Below are positions 44,622-55,096 of a stretch of DNA of 64,000 nt, one piece after another; the first letter of the stretch is position 1; the number at the start of each line of letters is the position of its first letter. A program made the position numbers and the translations under genes. A model generated the notes under the pieces. That model had not been told where the DNA came from and searched no databases. It saw only the letters and a program-made list of their open reading frames with translations. Location: the NCBI GenBank assembly GCA_016711225.1, contig JADJTK010000012.1:114543-178542 (forward strand), written 5' to 3'. Origin of the DNA: Opitutaceae bacterium. GTDB lineage: Bacteria > Verrucomicrobiota > Verrucomicrobiia > Opitutales > Opitutaceae.

Positions 44622-46778
44622 TCACTCGTCCTTCTTCGCCCGCTCCGCAATCACGACATCCTCGGCCACTTCGCCTCGGATACGGGCCCAATGAAAGAGG
44701 TTGTCGTCGTTCGGCACGAAGAAGTTGTGGTTGTAGTGGGTCAGCCGCATGTCGCGGTAGAGCGGCCGGGTGATCCGCACCACCTCGTCCCAATGGCCAA
44801 GCGCGCCACGGAGATGCTCGATCGCGGCGCGCTTCGCCTCGGCGTCGCCCGTCTTGCGGAAGGTCTGCAGCGCCACCGCCCCGCGCAGTTTCTCCGCGAG
44901 GTGCAGTCCGAGATGGGCCCAGGTCTGCACGTCGGCCACCTCGTAGCGGAGGGAGGCGTTGCCCACCACGTCCACGCCCGCGACGAGCCGGAGCGCCTCG
45001 CAATTGTCGCGTTCGAGTAGGTCGGCCAACGCCGGCGGCGTCACCCGGCCGGCCGCGAATTCCTCCCCACGCTGAGCAGCCGCCACCCAATCGGCGACGG
45101 CAACGTAGTCGGGATCCAGTACGGGATGCGTGATCAGCTCATCCACCGAAATGTATTTGGTGATGTCGCCCTGCAACGCGAGGAAGCCCTCACCGTAGAG
45201 CGTAAAATCCCAACGGGTATCGTAGAGCGAGTTGAGCCGAAGCTGGGTCGCCGAGGCGAGCGCGAAGGCCTGCAGCAGCGACTCGCCTTTCGCTCCGTAG
45301 CGTCGGACAAACTCCGCCTGGAACACCGTGTCTGGAGTGGTCGGATCGTAGAGCAGCCGTCCCCAGAGTTTGTAGAACAGCCACTGGCGCTGGAACGCCC
45401 AGGTCCAATCGACGGGTTGTTCGGGCGCGGTGAAGTAGTCGAGCGCCGGGATGTAGCACTCCGAGCCGACAAAATAGCCGCCCACATAGTCGGCCGAGCC
45501 ATTGCGTGCGAGGTGTTCGCGGATGAAGTCCGGTACGCCCCAGCGCAGCGCGAAGAAGTCCTCGTTGCGCGCCATCCACACCACTTTGTAGTTCTTCGGC
45601 GGGGGATTGAAGTAGGTGTCGCCGAGCTTGCCGCCGTGCACCTTCACGAGCTTCGGCGTCGAGTGGGCATGGGACCAGTTGAACTTCATCTCCACCCAGA
45701 TCGGGCCGTCGAAACGGTCGCCGAGCCGCTCCAAGGCCTCGCGTGTCATGCTCTCCACTTCGGTGCTGGCCCCGGGGCCCGAGGACAGGCCCGAGGAGAA
45801 CGGCACCCGGTAGAGCAGCTTGGAGCGACGGCCGGCCTTAAGCATACCTCCGATGAGCACATCGTCGGCCCACTCCAGGCGGGCGCGCGGGGTCATTCCG
45901 CCCATACCCTCCCCGAGCGAGATGCCGAAACCGTCGAGATCCGGATACTCGTTGAGCACCTGCGTGACGCTTTCGCGCAGGTAGCGGCGCACGAGCTCCG
46001 AGGTGTCGCCGTCGACGTAGTAGTGGGGATAGACGTTCTCACGGGCCACGCCGTGGGCCTCCGCGAAGGGCCGGCTCACAAAGATATTCCAGGGGACGAG
46101 GTAGGTATCGAGGCCCCGCTCCTTCGCGAGGCGGAAGATCTCGCGGTAAAGATGCTGCCACTGCGTGAACTCCGCCTCCGACCATGGGCTCGCCTCGGGA
46201 AAATTGGCCGGCCGCACGAGGTAGGTGTACGGATTGAGATTCCAGAGACTGATGACATTGAACCGGTTCTCGGCCATCATATCAAGAAACGCCTCCCAGA
46301 ACTTGAGGTCGCGCACCGTGGCGCCGTGCTGATCGAGTGCCGAGGTGGGCCGGTAGGTCTCCCACGGCAGGTTGAACTTGATGCCCCGAAACGGCAGGCG
46401 CGGCTTCTCCTCGCTGGCGGGAATGTGCGCCAGGTCGGTGCCATTGCGCAGCAACTCCACCAGCGCCAAACTCCCGTAGATCATACCGCGGGGATCGCCG
46501 CCGCGAACGACGATGTCACGCTCCTCGGGCATGAGGGCAAAGGCCTCCGGGGCTAGGCGCGGGGCATCAACCCCGAGACGGATCAGCCGGTCGAAACCAG
46601 TCTCTTGCGACAAAACGGTGTGCCCGGCCTCCGTTAGCGCGGCCTTCAACCGGCGCACGGCGTAGGAGGACTGAGGGACGTTGGCCTCATCACGGACATA
46701 CACCCGCTCGGCGCGCGCCGAGCCCGCGGCAAAGACTCCGAGCAGCAGAAGCGGAAACAGCAGGATCGGCTTAGTCAT
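44622..46778 (-). CDS. Exported GH67-like (alpha-glucuronidase-related) glycoside hydrolase
   Basis: 718 residues from ATG 46778 with signal peptide MTKPILLFPLLLLGVFAAGS. The first domain (about 25-125) has the fold typical of GH20/GH67 N-termini (YVRDEANVPQSSYAVRRLK, DIVVRGGDPRGMIYGSLALV). A TIM-barrel follows (LPFRGIKFNLPWETYR, FWEAFLDMMAENRFNVISLW, GFGISLGEGMGGM). Candidate acids lie in LGEGMG and WVEMKFNWSH, but the active site could not be fixed. A xylan or other plant-polysaccharide role is plausible. No other polysaccharide genes are next to it. Confidence 0.7.
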   Translation of the reverse strand: MTKPILLFPLLLLGVFAAGSARAERVYVRDEANVPQSSYAVRRLKAALTEAGHTVLSQETGFDRLIRLGVDAPRLAPEAFALMPEERDIVVRGGDPRGMIYGSLALVELLRNGTDLAHIPASEEKPRLPFRGIKFNLPWETYRPTSALDQHGATVRDLKFWEAFLDMMAENRFNVISLWNLNPYTYLVRPANFPEASPWSEAEFTQWQHLYREIFRLAKERGLDTYLVPWNIFVSRPFAEAHGVARENVYPHYYVDGDTSELVRRYLRESVTQVLNEYPDLDGFGISLGEGMGGMTPRARLEWADDVLIGGMLKAGRRSKLLYRVPFSSGLSSGPGASTEVESMTREALERLGDRFDGPIWVEMKFNWSHAHSTPKLVKVHGGKLGDTYFNPPPKNYKVVWMARNEDFFALRWGVPDFIREHLARNGSADYVGGYFVGSECYIPALDYFTAPEQPVDWTWAFQRQWLFYKLWGRLLYDPTTPDTVFQAEFVRRYGAKGESLLQAFALASATQLRLNSLYDTRWDFTLYGEGFLALQGDITKYISVDELITHPVLDPDYVAVADWVAAAQRGEEFAAGRVTPPALADLLERDNCEALRLVAGVDVVGNASLRYEVADVQTWAHLGLHLAEKLRGAVALQTFRKTGDAEAKRAAIEHLRGALGHWDEVVRITRPLYRDMRLTHYNHNFFVPNDDNLFHWARIRGEVAEDVVIAERAKKDE

Positions 46779-47049
46779 GGCACCGCCGACTCTCACCCGC
46801 ACGCGCCGCCCCACAACGGCAAAACAGCGAACCAGCCAACCGCGAAAGTGGGCCCCCTGCCGGAATCCGCCAGGAACCATGTCCCCCGTTGGCGGGCTTG
46901 CCCGCTTCGCCTCCCAGGGCGCAATCGGCCCGGGCTGAGCCTCGCCAGCTGGAAGGCCAGAGGAGCGGGGAAACCTCCCGGGCGCCCGACCCGCTTTCGC
47001 ATCGCCAACCCAGCCCCTCCGTGGTCTCTGTTCCTTGACACCTCCCCCC

Positions 47050-47424
47050 ATGGACACCCCGCCTCTGCCCGCTCCAACCACCCCACCGCCGCGCCCCGTC
47101 GTGGCCAGCAACGACAGACTCTGGGCGGTGCTCTGTCACCTCTCGGCCCTGCTCGGTGTCGGCCTCCTGCTTCCGTTGATCGTCTACCTGGTCATGAAAC
47201 AGGACTCGCACTACGTGGCCGCCAACGCCCGAGAGGCGCTCAACTTCCATCTCTCGATCTTCCTCTACTCGCTCTGCTGCATTCCGCTCGTCATCGTGCT
47301 CATTGGGATCCCGCTCCTCATCGTGATCGGAATCGGGTCCCTGATCCTGGCCATCCTCGCCGCGCTCAAAGCGTCCGAGGGAGGCTGTTACCGCTATCCA
47401 CTGACGCTCCGCCTGGTAAGCTGA
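47050..47424 (+). CDS. DUF4870 membrane protein
   Basis: 124 residues. A Pro-rich cytoplasmic start is followed by three hydrophobic helices (about 30-50, 70-95, 95-115). Family marks: LWAVLCHLSALLGV, and VAANAREALNFHLSIFLYS. Function unknown. Confidence 0.88.
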   Translation: MDTPPLPAPTTPPPRPVVASNDRLWAVLCHLSALLGVGLLLPLIVYLVMKQDSHYVAANAREALNFHLSIFLYSLCCIPLVIVLIGIPLLIVIGIGSLILAILAALKASEGGCYRYPLTLRLVS

Positions 47425-47579
47425 TCCCGGCCCACCCCTTCAGGCGAATTCCGCAGGAGGCCGCTGTTCGAAGCCTGGATCCATACCCACGCCTCCGTTT
47501 CGACGGCCGGCCGCGTTTTAGGATCCCTTGACATAACGCCGTTCTTGCGACGCCGGGGAAAAACGGAACTACTGGCTGA

Positions 47580-50500
47580 ATGGAATATTCCCGGGTGCCA
47601 ACCTCCCGCAAGGGAGCTCCGACCGGCGGCGCCGCCGCGGGCCGGATGAGCGACTGTTCCGCGGCTCCCATCGTCCGCCCGCATCGGCGCCGCTCCGGAC
47701 GCTTGCTCGCCCTGCTGACGCTTGCCGCCTTCGCGCCCGGTTTGGCTTCCGCCTTCACCCGGCAGGAGATCGCTCAAGGTTTCCGCGACGATCAGGTGAT
47801 CGCCAAGCCCCGCGCCGAATTCCGGACCTCCACGGCGGCGGCCGAGACCGCCGAGGGGATGGCGGTGCGTCGGAGTTTCTCGCAGGTGGAAGACCTGCGC
47901 GTCCTGCAACTCAACCCGGCCGAGACGGTCCCCGCGGCGATCCAACGCCTGCGCGCGACGGGAAGGTACGAGTACGTGGAACCGGATCGCCTTCGCTTCG
48001 CCAGCGCCACGCCCAACGACCCCAGCTATCACCAGCAATGGGCGTTGACCAACGACGGCCAGGAAGCAGGCACCGTAGGCGCCGATATCGGGGCGCGCAG
48101 CGCCTGGGATGTCCGTACGAATGCCGCGGTCGACCGTTCCAGCCGGGCGGTGATCGTGGCCATCATCGACTCGGGCCTGCGGCTGACGCACACCGATCTC
48201 TCCGCCAATCTCTGGGCCGCGACGGGGCGGGGAAACCACGGCATCAACACGCTGGCCTCCAGGAGCGACCCGGCGTACTATGTTCCTTCTGACGAGAATG
48301 GGCACGGCACCCACGTGGCGGGAATCATCGGCGCCATCGGCAACAACGGCCTCGGCACCAGCGGCGTGGCCTGGACCGCCAGGATGATGCCCCTCAAATT
48401 CATGGACACCGAGGGCTCGGGCAGCACGTCCGACGAGATCGACTGCATCGTCTACGCGATCGCCAACGGCGCCAAGGTCATTAACGCCAGCTACGGCAGC
48501 GCCGGTTACTCGACCGCCGAGTACAACGCCCTGCGGGCCGCACGCAACGCGGGCATCGTCGTGGTCGTGGCTGCCGGCAACGACGGCGTGGACAACGACA
48601 CGACCGCGGACTACCCGGCCGCCTACGCGCTCGACAACATCGTCACGGTGGCCTCCACCAACCGGGGCGATGTGCTTTCGGACTTCTCCAACTACGGGGC
48701 CGGCAGCGTCGAACTGGCAGCCCCAGGGGAGGAGATCCTGTCGACCTACAACACCGGTGATCGCGCGCTGGAGACTCTCAGCGGCACCTCGATGGCCGCG
48801 CCCCATGTGGCCGGCGCCATCGCCCTGCTCCGGGCCCAGTTCCCCAACGACACCTATCGGCAGAGCATCAACCGCCTGCTCCGCTCCGCCAAACGCCTAC
48901 CGGCCCTCTCCGGCAAGGTCCAGACCGGAGGCCGGCTCGATCTCGCACATGCCCTGATTGAGACAGACACTCGTCCCTTCAACGACGGCCTCGCAGAGGC
49001 GGCGACGCTCGCAGGCAGCAACGTCCGGGTGAGGACCTCCAACGCCGGCGCCACCCTCGAGGCCGGCGAACCGCCGCCAGCCGGAGTGGCCGGGGCGAGC
49101 ACCTCGCTCTGGTGGACCTGGACCGCGCCGGAGACTGCGCAGGTTGTCATCGATACGGCCGGCAGCGACTACGACACCGTGCTCGGCGTCTATACGGGCG
49201 ATACCATTGCCGCCCTGCAGGCCGTCGCCGCCAACGACGACGGCCTCCCTGCCCAGACCACAAGTCGCGTAATGATCGAGGCTGTGGCCGGCGCCACCTA
49301 TCGTCTCACCGTGTCCGGCAAATCCGGAGCGATCGGTTACACCGCGCTCCACGTGGGAACCATTCCGCCCCACGATGCGTTCGCCACGGCAAAGGTGCTC
49401 ACCGGCAACAGCGTGCGCTTGAGCGACACCAACCGCAACGCCTCTCCGGAGAGCGGCGAGCCCACCCCGATCAGCACGGGAGCCGGCCACACGGTCTGGT
49501 ATCGCTGGATCGCGCCCACGTCCGGGCATTACAGTGTCGCCGCCTACGCCTCGGATATCGACACGGTGCTCGGCGTATACACCGGGGCTTCCGTAGCCAC
49601 ACTGCGGCCGGTCGCCACGAGCAAGGACAGCTACACCTTCGCCTCGCTGATCAACACAGATGCGCTGGCTTCCTTCAACGCGGTCGCCGGAATGGAGTAC
49701 ACGATCCTCGTCGACAACGAAACCGACGATGCCACCGACGGGGGCTCGTTCGTGCTGACCCTCGCCGACGCTGCGTGGGAAACGCCCACCATGGACGAAA
49801 TCACCTCGTCGCCGGCGATTGGGCGCGACGGCACGGTCTACTTCGGCTCGATGGACGGTTGCGTCTACGCGGTCGGAGCCGATGGCACGCGCAAGTGGCG
49901 CTACGATACCGAAAAGGCTATCGAAGGAGCCTCGCCGGCGATCGGCAGCGACGGCACCATCTACATCGGCTCCGGCAACGGCTATCTCTATGCCTTGGAG
50001 CCGGCCGGAGCCGCCGAGCGAATGAAATGGCGGCTCCCCACCGCCTCGGCGATCACCTCGACTCCGGCAATCGGCCCAGATGGGACCGTCTACGTCCGCG
50101 ACGACGTCGCCCTCTATGCCGTCGCGACCTCGGGCACCGGCGCGGGGACGATCAAGTGGTTCTATACGCTGAATACGGCCGCGGCCGCCGGAACCTACGC
50201 CTCGCCCGCGGTCGCCAGCGACGGCACCATCTACATCGGTACGACCGGAGGCCTACTGGCCGCACTCACCGACCACGGCACCGGCGCGACGCTCAAGTGG
50301 CAGTACACGGCCGATGGCGACATCTACACCTCCCCTTCGATCGGAGCCGACGGGGCCGTCCACTTCGCAACTCTCGCCGGGACGGTCTATGCGCTCGAGC
50401 CGGGCGGTTCGTTGCGCTGGTCCTGGAGCACCGACTCCGGAGCCAGTGTCACCTCCTCGTTGGCGGTGGCCGCCGACGGAACGGTATTCTTTGGTGCCTA

Positions 50501-52157
50501 CGACAATCGGCTGTACGCCCTGGACCGCGGCGGCGTCGAACGCTGGAGCTTCCCGCTGGGCGACGAAGTCCGCGCCTCTTCCCCGGCGATCGGAGCCGAC
50601 GGCACCGTCTACGTGGGCTGCTACGACGGGCTTCTCTACGCCGTGGGCCAGGACGGGACCCTCCTACGAACCTACCCCACCGCAAAGCGGATCCGTTCCA
50701 GCCCGGTGCTCGCCGGCAACCGCCTCTATTTCGGAAGCTCCGATGCCAAGATCCATGCGTTCGACCTTGTATCCGGACCCCAGGCTTCGGCGTGGCCCAT
50801 GTTTCAACAAGGCAGCCTGCACAACGCCCGCAGCCTCGGCACCGCGACCTCGATCGAGGAGCAGCCCCGGAGCCTGTCGGTCTCGGCTGGCAGCGCGGCG
50901 ACCCTCTCCGTGACGGCATCCAGCTCGCTCTCACTCGACTACCAGTGGTCCAAGGACGGGGTGGCGATCGCCGGAGCAAACGGGCCAAGCCTCGCTCTCG
51001 CCAACACGGAACCCACGGATACGGGCGTCTACACGGTGACGATCTCGACCTCGGCCGGTACCGTGACCTCGGCCGCGGCGACCTTGAGCGTGTCGGCCTC
51101 CCCGACGATCGCTGCCCAACCGACCGGAGTCGCTGCGCCCGCCGGCACAAGCGCCACGCTCGGGGTTGTCGCGGGCGAAAGCGGGCTCAGCTACCAATGG
51201 TACCGTGCTGGCAAATCCGTATCCGGCACTGCATCAGCCACCACGGCCACGCTCACCTTCGCCGCCGTCGCCCCCGAGCAGGCGGGCATCTACGACTGTG
51301 TCGTCACCGCACCGGGCGGTGCGCAGGCGCTCAGCCGGCCCGCCGTGCTGGGAGTCGTCCCGGGGCCGGGTACCCGCACCGCCGGAGCCGCGACCACCCG
51401 CAACGAATGGCAGGACATCCACCACCCCAACGGGGCGGTGTACGACCAGTTTCTGCTCACCGGAGCAGCCGGCACTTTCACGGCCGACGCGGGCCAAATC
51501 GCCCGCATGTCCTTCCTCGATCCCAACGGCAGCATCGTGCAGGTCGAGATGGCCGGCCACGGCGCCGTGACGGTCATCCTCGACGCCGCCACCGGCCCGG
51601 TCGATCCGACGCTCTACAACCAAACAGGAATCCAATACATGCAAGGCGCCGCCACCGTGATCGTGGCCGGGGCCGATGCAACCACCCACGTTTCGCTCTA
51701 TTCGGTGGGCCCAGGCAACAACCCGGCAGTCGTGCGTTCAGGGGTTACCTACAACGGCTGGGCCCACGTCGTTGTTCTGGGAGTCGTCGGCGAAGGACTG
51801 GGCGGGCTCCACATGGGCAACGGGCTGTTTTCGGCCAGCGAAGGATTCGCGGGAATCTATGCCCCCGGCCTGCAGGCGATCGCACAGCTCCCGATCGTAC
51901 TACACGACATCGCCGCCCTGGGCGACGCCCAGGCGTATCTCTACTTTGGAAGCGGAGCCGGGGTTGAGGTCCGCATCGCCGGCGGCGATCTCGCACAAGC
52001 GAACGGAGGGGCAGTGTCGATCGGAGGTCTTGCGCTGGTCCGGATGGCCGCCGGGCAGAGCGCCGCCGGGATCGCGGCGCCAGCGCAGAGCTGCGCCGGC
52101 GAGTTGGTCGACGATACCGGCACCGCCCTCAACGCCTCGTTGGTGGCCGGTCCGTAG
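47580..52157 (+). CDS. Giant exported subtilase with propeller and Ig-like repeats
   Basis: 1525 residues from ATG 47580 (ATG 47646 is an alternative). A hydrophobic signal segment at about 41-58 ends in LASA; a propeptide (about 60-145) follows. The S8 peptidase domain has Asp197 in IIDSG, His242 in GHGTHVAG, Asn in AAGNDG and Ser404 in GTSMAAPHVAG. Two pre-peptidase-like beta domains follow (about 470-730), then about eight PQQ-type propeller blades (SSPAIGxDGTVYxGxxDGxLYAV, about 735-1070), two Ig-like domains (about 1090-1260) and a C-terminal beta region without known match. No sorting tail is seen. It probably acts outside the cell, perhaps bound to polymers. Confidence 0.92.
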   Translation: MEYSRVPTSRKGAPTGGAAAGRMSDCSAAPIVRPHRRRSGRLLALLTLAAFAPGLASAFTRQEIAQGFRDDQVIAKPRAEFRTSTAAAETAEGMAVRRSFSQVEDLRVLQLNPAETVPAAIQRLRATGRYEYVEPDRLRFASATPNDPSYHQQWALTNDGQEAGTVGADIGARSAWDVRTNAAVDRSSRAVIVAIIDSGLRLTHTDLSANLWAATGRGNHGINTLASRSDPAYYVPSDENGHGTHVAGIIGAIGNNGLGTSGVAWTARMMPLKFMDTEGSGSTSDEIDCIVYAIANGAKVINASYGSAGYSTAEYNALRAARNAGIVVVVAAGNDGVDNDTTADYPAAYALDNIVTVASTNRGDVLSDFSNYGAGSVELAAPGEEILSTYNTGDRALETLSGTSMAAPHVAGAIALLRAQFPNDTYRQSINRLLRSAKRLPALSGKVQTGGRLDLAHALIETDTRPFNDGLAEAATLAGSNVRVRTSNAGATLEAGEPPPAGVAGASTSLWWTWTAPETAQVVIDTAGSDYDTVLGVYTGDTIAALQAVAANDDGLPAQTTSRVMIEAVAGATYRLTVSGKSGAIGYTALHVGTIPPHDAFATAKVLTGNSVRLSDTNRNASPESGEPTPISTGAGHTVWYRWIAPTSGHYSVAAYASDIDTVLGVYTGASVATLRPVATSKDSYTFASLINTDALASFNAVAGMEYTILVDNETDDATDGGSFVLTLADAAWETPTMDEITSSPAIGRDGTVYFGSMDGCVYAVGADGTRKWRYDTEKAIEGASPAIGSDGTIYIGSGNGYLYALEPAGAAERMKWRLPTASAITSTPAIGPDGTVYVRDDVALYAVATSGTGAGTIKWFYTLNTAAAAGTYASPAVASDGTIYIGTTGGLLAALTDHGTGATLKWQYTADGDIYTSPSIGADGAVHFATLAGTVYALEPGGSLRWSWSTDSGASVTSSLAVAADGTVFFGAYDNRLYALDRGGVERWSFPLGDEVRASSPAIGADGTVYVGCYDGLLYAVGQDGTLLRTYPTAKRIRSSPVLAGNRLYFGSSDAKIHAFDLVSGPQASAWPMFQQGSLHNARSLGTATSIEEQPRSLSVSAGSAATLSVTASSSLSLDYQWSKDGVAIAGANGPSLALANTEPTDTGVYTVTISTSAGTVTSAAATLSVSASPTIAAQPTGVAAPAGTSATLGVVAGESGLSYQWYRAGKSVSGTASATTATLTFAAVAPEQAGIYDCVVTAPGGAQALSRPAVLGVVPGPGTRTAGAATTRNEWQDIHHPNGAVYDQFLLTGAAGTFTADAGQIARMSFLDPNGSIVQVEMAGHGAVTVILDAATGPVDPTLYNQTGIQYMQGAATVIVAGADATTHVSLYSVGPGNNPAVVRSGVTYNGWAHVVVLGVVGEGLGGLHMGNGLFSASEGFAGIYAPGLQAIAQLPIVLHDIAALGDAQAYLYFGSGAGVEVRIAGGDLAQANGGAVSIGGLALVRMAAGQSAAGIAAPAQSCAGELVDDTGTALNASLVAGP

Positions 52158-52224
52158 GCTGCGTCCACTCCGGCCTTGGATTTTCCGCGCCACCGCCGCT
52201 TAATCCGCGCCCACCTCTGCCGGC

Positions 52225-53226
<1,002 letters not shown>

Positions 53227-53290
53227 GCCATACTCATGCACTCGCGCTGGATTTCTTCCTGCCTCAACGATCGCGCCGGTGCCCGATGTG

Positions 53291-53341
53291 GGAGCGTGCT
53301 TGCACGCGATCTGCGCGTTGAATCGCGTGCAAGCACGCTCC
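53291..53341. repeat. 20-bp perfect palindrome, REP-like
   Basis: GGAGCGTGCTTGCACGCGAT (53291-53310) and its exact complement (53322-53341) enclose 11 bases. With the preceding GTG it resembles the GTGGGAGCGGGCTTGC.. REP sequences of pseudomonads. It lies between the two permease genes. Confidence 0.9.
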
Positions 53342-53404
53342 GACAACGGAATGGTGACAACTGAACGTCCGCCCTAGCCGATCGCGCCTTGCCCCGCGCC
53401 CTCC

Positions 53405-53433
53405 GCCATCCGCCAATCGGCAATCGAAAATCC
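53405..53433. repeat. AATCGGCAATCGAAAATC motif at a start codon
   Basis: CCAATCGGCAATCGAAAATC ends three bases before the ATG of the second permease. It replaces any purine-rich ribosome binding site. See also 39302-39347. Confidence 0.6.
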
Positions 53434-53435
53434 CC

Positions 53436-54383
53436 ATGCTCCGCCTCTCGCCCAACTCCGACCGACTCCCTCCGCCCCCTCCGGCGGCGGCCGAGCTTGA
53501 GCGCGGTTCATCGCTGGGCCGCGACGCGTGGCGCCGTCTGCGCCGCAACCGCCTAGCGGTGACAGCGGCGGTGTTTCTCTCCGTGCTCCTGCTCGCGTGT
53601 GCGTTGCTGCCGGGACTGCTCGGGCTCTCCTATTCCGCCCAAGATTTGAATCTGCGCTACGCCGCCCCGGGCCCGGGCCACTGGTTTGGCACCGACCGGC
53701 TTGGGCGCGACGTGCTCGCCCGATTGCTCTTTGGCTGCCGCATCTCGCTGGCCGTCGGCCTGGCGGCCACGGTGGTGTCGCTGACCATCGGGGTGACCTG
53801 GGGCGCAGTGGCCGGCTACGTCGGCGGCAAACTCGACACGGTGATGATGCGCATCGTCGACATCGTCTACGCGCTGCCGTTCACCGTATTCGTGATCTTG
53901 CTGATGGTCTTCAGCGACGCCTTCGCGAAAAGCCACAACCTCGGGCCGACCTGGAACATCCTTATGCTCTTCGTGGCCATCGGCGCCGTCGAGTGGCTGA
54001 CGATGGCGCGCATCGTCCGCGGCCAAGTACTGACCTTGAAGCGCATGGAGTTTGTGGAGGCGGCGCGGGTGCTCGCGCTCGGTCACGGGCGCATCATCTT
54101 CCGCCACCTCCTGCCCAACCTGCTCGGGCCCGTCATTGTCTACACCACCCTGACCATCCCGGGGGTGATGCTGCTGGAGGCGTTCCTAAGTTTCCTCGGG
54201 CTGGGGGTGAAAGCACCAATGAGCTCGCTGGGCACCCTGATCTACGACGGCCAGCTGGAGATGGAAAGCCACGCTTGGCTGCTGCTCTGTCCGGGCGCGG
54301 TATTCTCGCTCACGTTGCTGGCGCTGAATTTCCTGGGCGACGGCTTGCGCGACGCCTTGGATGTGCGGGCCTCGGCGGACTGA
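53436..54383 (+). CDS. Peptide ABC transporter permease, OppC/DppC type
   Basis: 315 residues. A hydrophilic start is followed by the OppC N-terminal helix (RLRRNRLAVTAAVFLSVLLL), then HWFGTDRLGRDVLARLLFGC, the family hallmark, and five more helices with the loop EAARVLALGHGRIIFRHLLP. It pairs with the OppB-like gene 209 bases upstream. Confidence 0.93.
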   Translation: MLRLSPNSDRLPPPPPAAAELERGSSLGRDAWRRLRRNRLAVTAAVFLSVLLLACALLPGLLGLSYSAQDLNLRYAAPGPGHWFGTDRLGRDVLARLLFGCRISLAVGLAATVVSLTIGVTWGAVAGYVGGKLDTVMMRIVDIVYALPFTVFVILLMVFSDAFAKSHNLGPTWNILMLFVAIGAVEWLTMARIVRGQVLTLKRMEFVEAARVLALGHGRIIFRHLLPNLLGPVIVYTTLTIPGVMLLEAFLSFLGLGVKAPMSSLGTLIYDGQLEMESHAWLLLCPGAVFSLTLLALNFLGDGLRDALDVRASAD

Positions 54384-54435
54384 GGTCCGGCCCACGTATT
54401 GACACCCTGCCAAACCGGTATTACCCAGTCCGGCC

Positions 54436-54678
54436 ATGCCCACCGTAACCGTCAAAATGCCGAAGGAGCTGCATGCCCGCCTCGAAGCGGAAGCCCGCCG
54501 CGGTGGCACGACCAAGTCGGCGCTCCTGCGCGAGGCGTTTGCAAACCGAACCACCACGGCGCCGACCGGTTCGCTCTACGAACGGGCGCGACATCTGATC
54601 GGCTCTGTCGACGGGCCCGGCGATCTGTCAGCCCGCAGCAAAACGATGGAAGGTTATGGATCATCCCGTCGTCCTTGA
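54436..54678 (+). CDS. vapB: VapB-type antitoxin (ribbon-helix-helix)
   Basis: 80 residues. The N-terminus VTVKMPKELHARLEAEARRG, then TTKSALLREAF, is a ribbon-helix-helix DNA-binding domain; the C-terminal tail would wrap the toxin. It overlaps vapC by 23 bases. Confidence 0.85.
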   Translation: MPTVTVKMPKELHARLEAEARRGGTTKSALLREAFANRTTTAPTGSLYERARHLIGSVDGPGDLSARSKTMEGYGSSRRP

Positions 54679-55078
54679 TACCGGGCCACTGGTGGCGTTG
54701 CTCGATCGCCACGACCCGTGGCACACTTGGGCGAGCGAACAACTCAAGCAGCACAGCGACCCGATGCTGACCTGCGAGGCGGTACTCTCCGAAAGCGCCT
54801 TCCTTCTCGGAAAGCATGATCCTGGTTTTCGCCGCCTGACCGGACTGTTTCGCGACGGTGTGGTGCGATTGGGGTTCGATCTGGACGACCATTTCGACGC
54901 CATCTCCGGACTGCTGGCCAAATACCACGATACGCCGATGTCGCTCGCCGATGCCTGCTTGGTGCGTATGAGCGAGCTGCACTCAACCGCGCGGGTCTTC
55001 ACCCTCGACAGCGACTTCAGGCATTACCGCCGCAACGGGCGGCAGGCCATCCCCCTGATCTTCCCCACCACACGCTGA
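54656..55078 (+). CDS. vapC: VapC-type PIN-domain toxin
   Basis: 140 residues with the PIN acidic residues: Asp in VVLDTGPLVALLD, Glu in CEAVLSESAF, Asp in MSLADACLVRM, and the last Asp in FTLDSDFRHY. It cleaves RNA, often tRNA, when freed from its antitoxin. Confidence 0.9.
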   Translation: MDHPVVLDTGPLVALLDRHDPWHTWASEQLKQHSDPMLTCEAVLSESAFLLGKHDPGFRRLTGLFRDGVVRLGFDLDDHFDAISGLLAKYHDTPMSLADACLVRMSELHSTARVFTLDSDFRHYRRNGRQAIPLIFPTTR

Positions 55079-55096
55079 ACCGCGCCGCCTTTCCCG

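Noticed and set aside
47528..47556. TTGACA at 47528 considered as a promoter for the subtilase
   Set aside because: No -10-like sequence is found 15 to 19 bases downstream.
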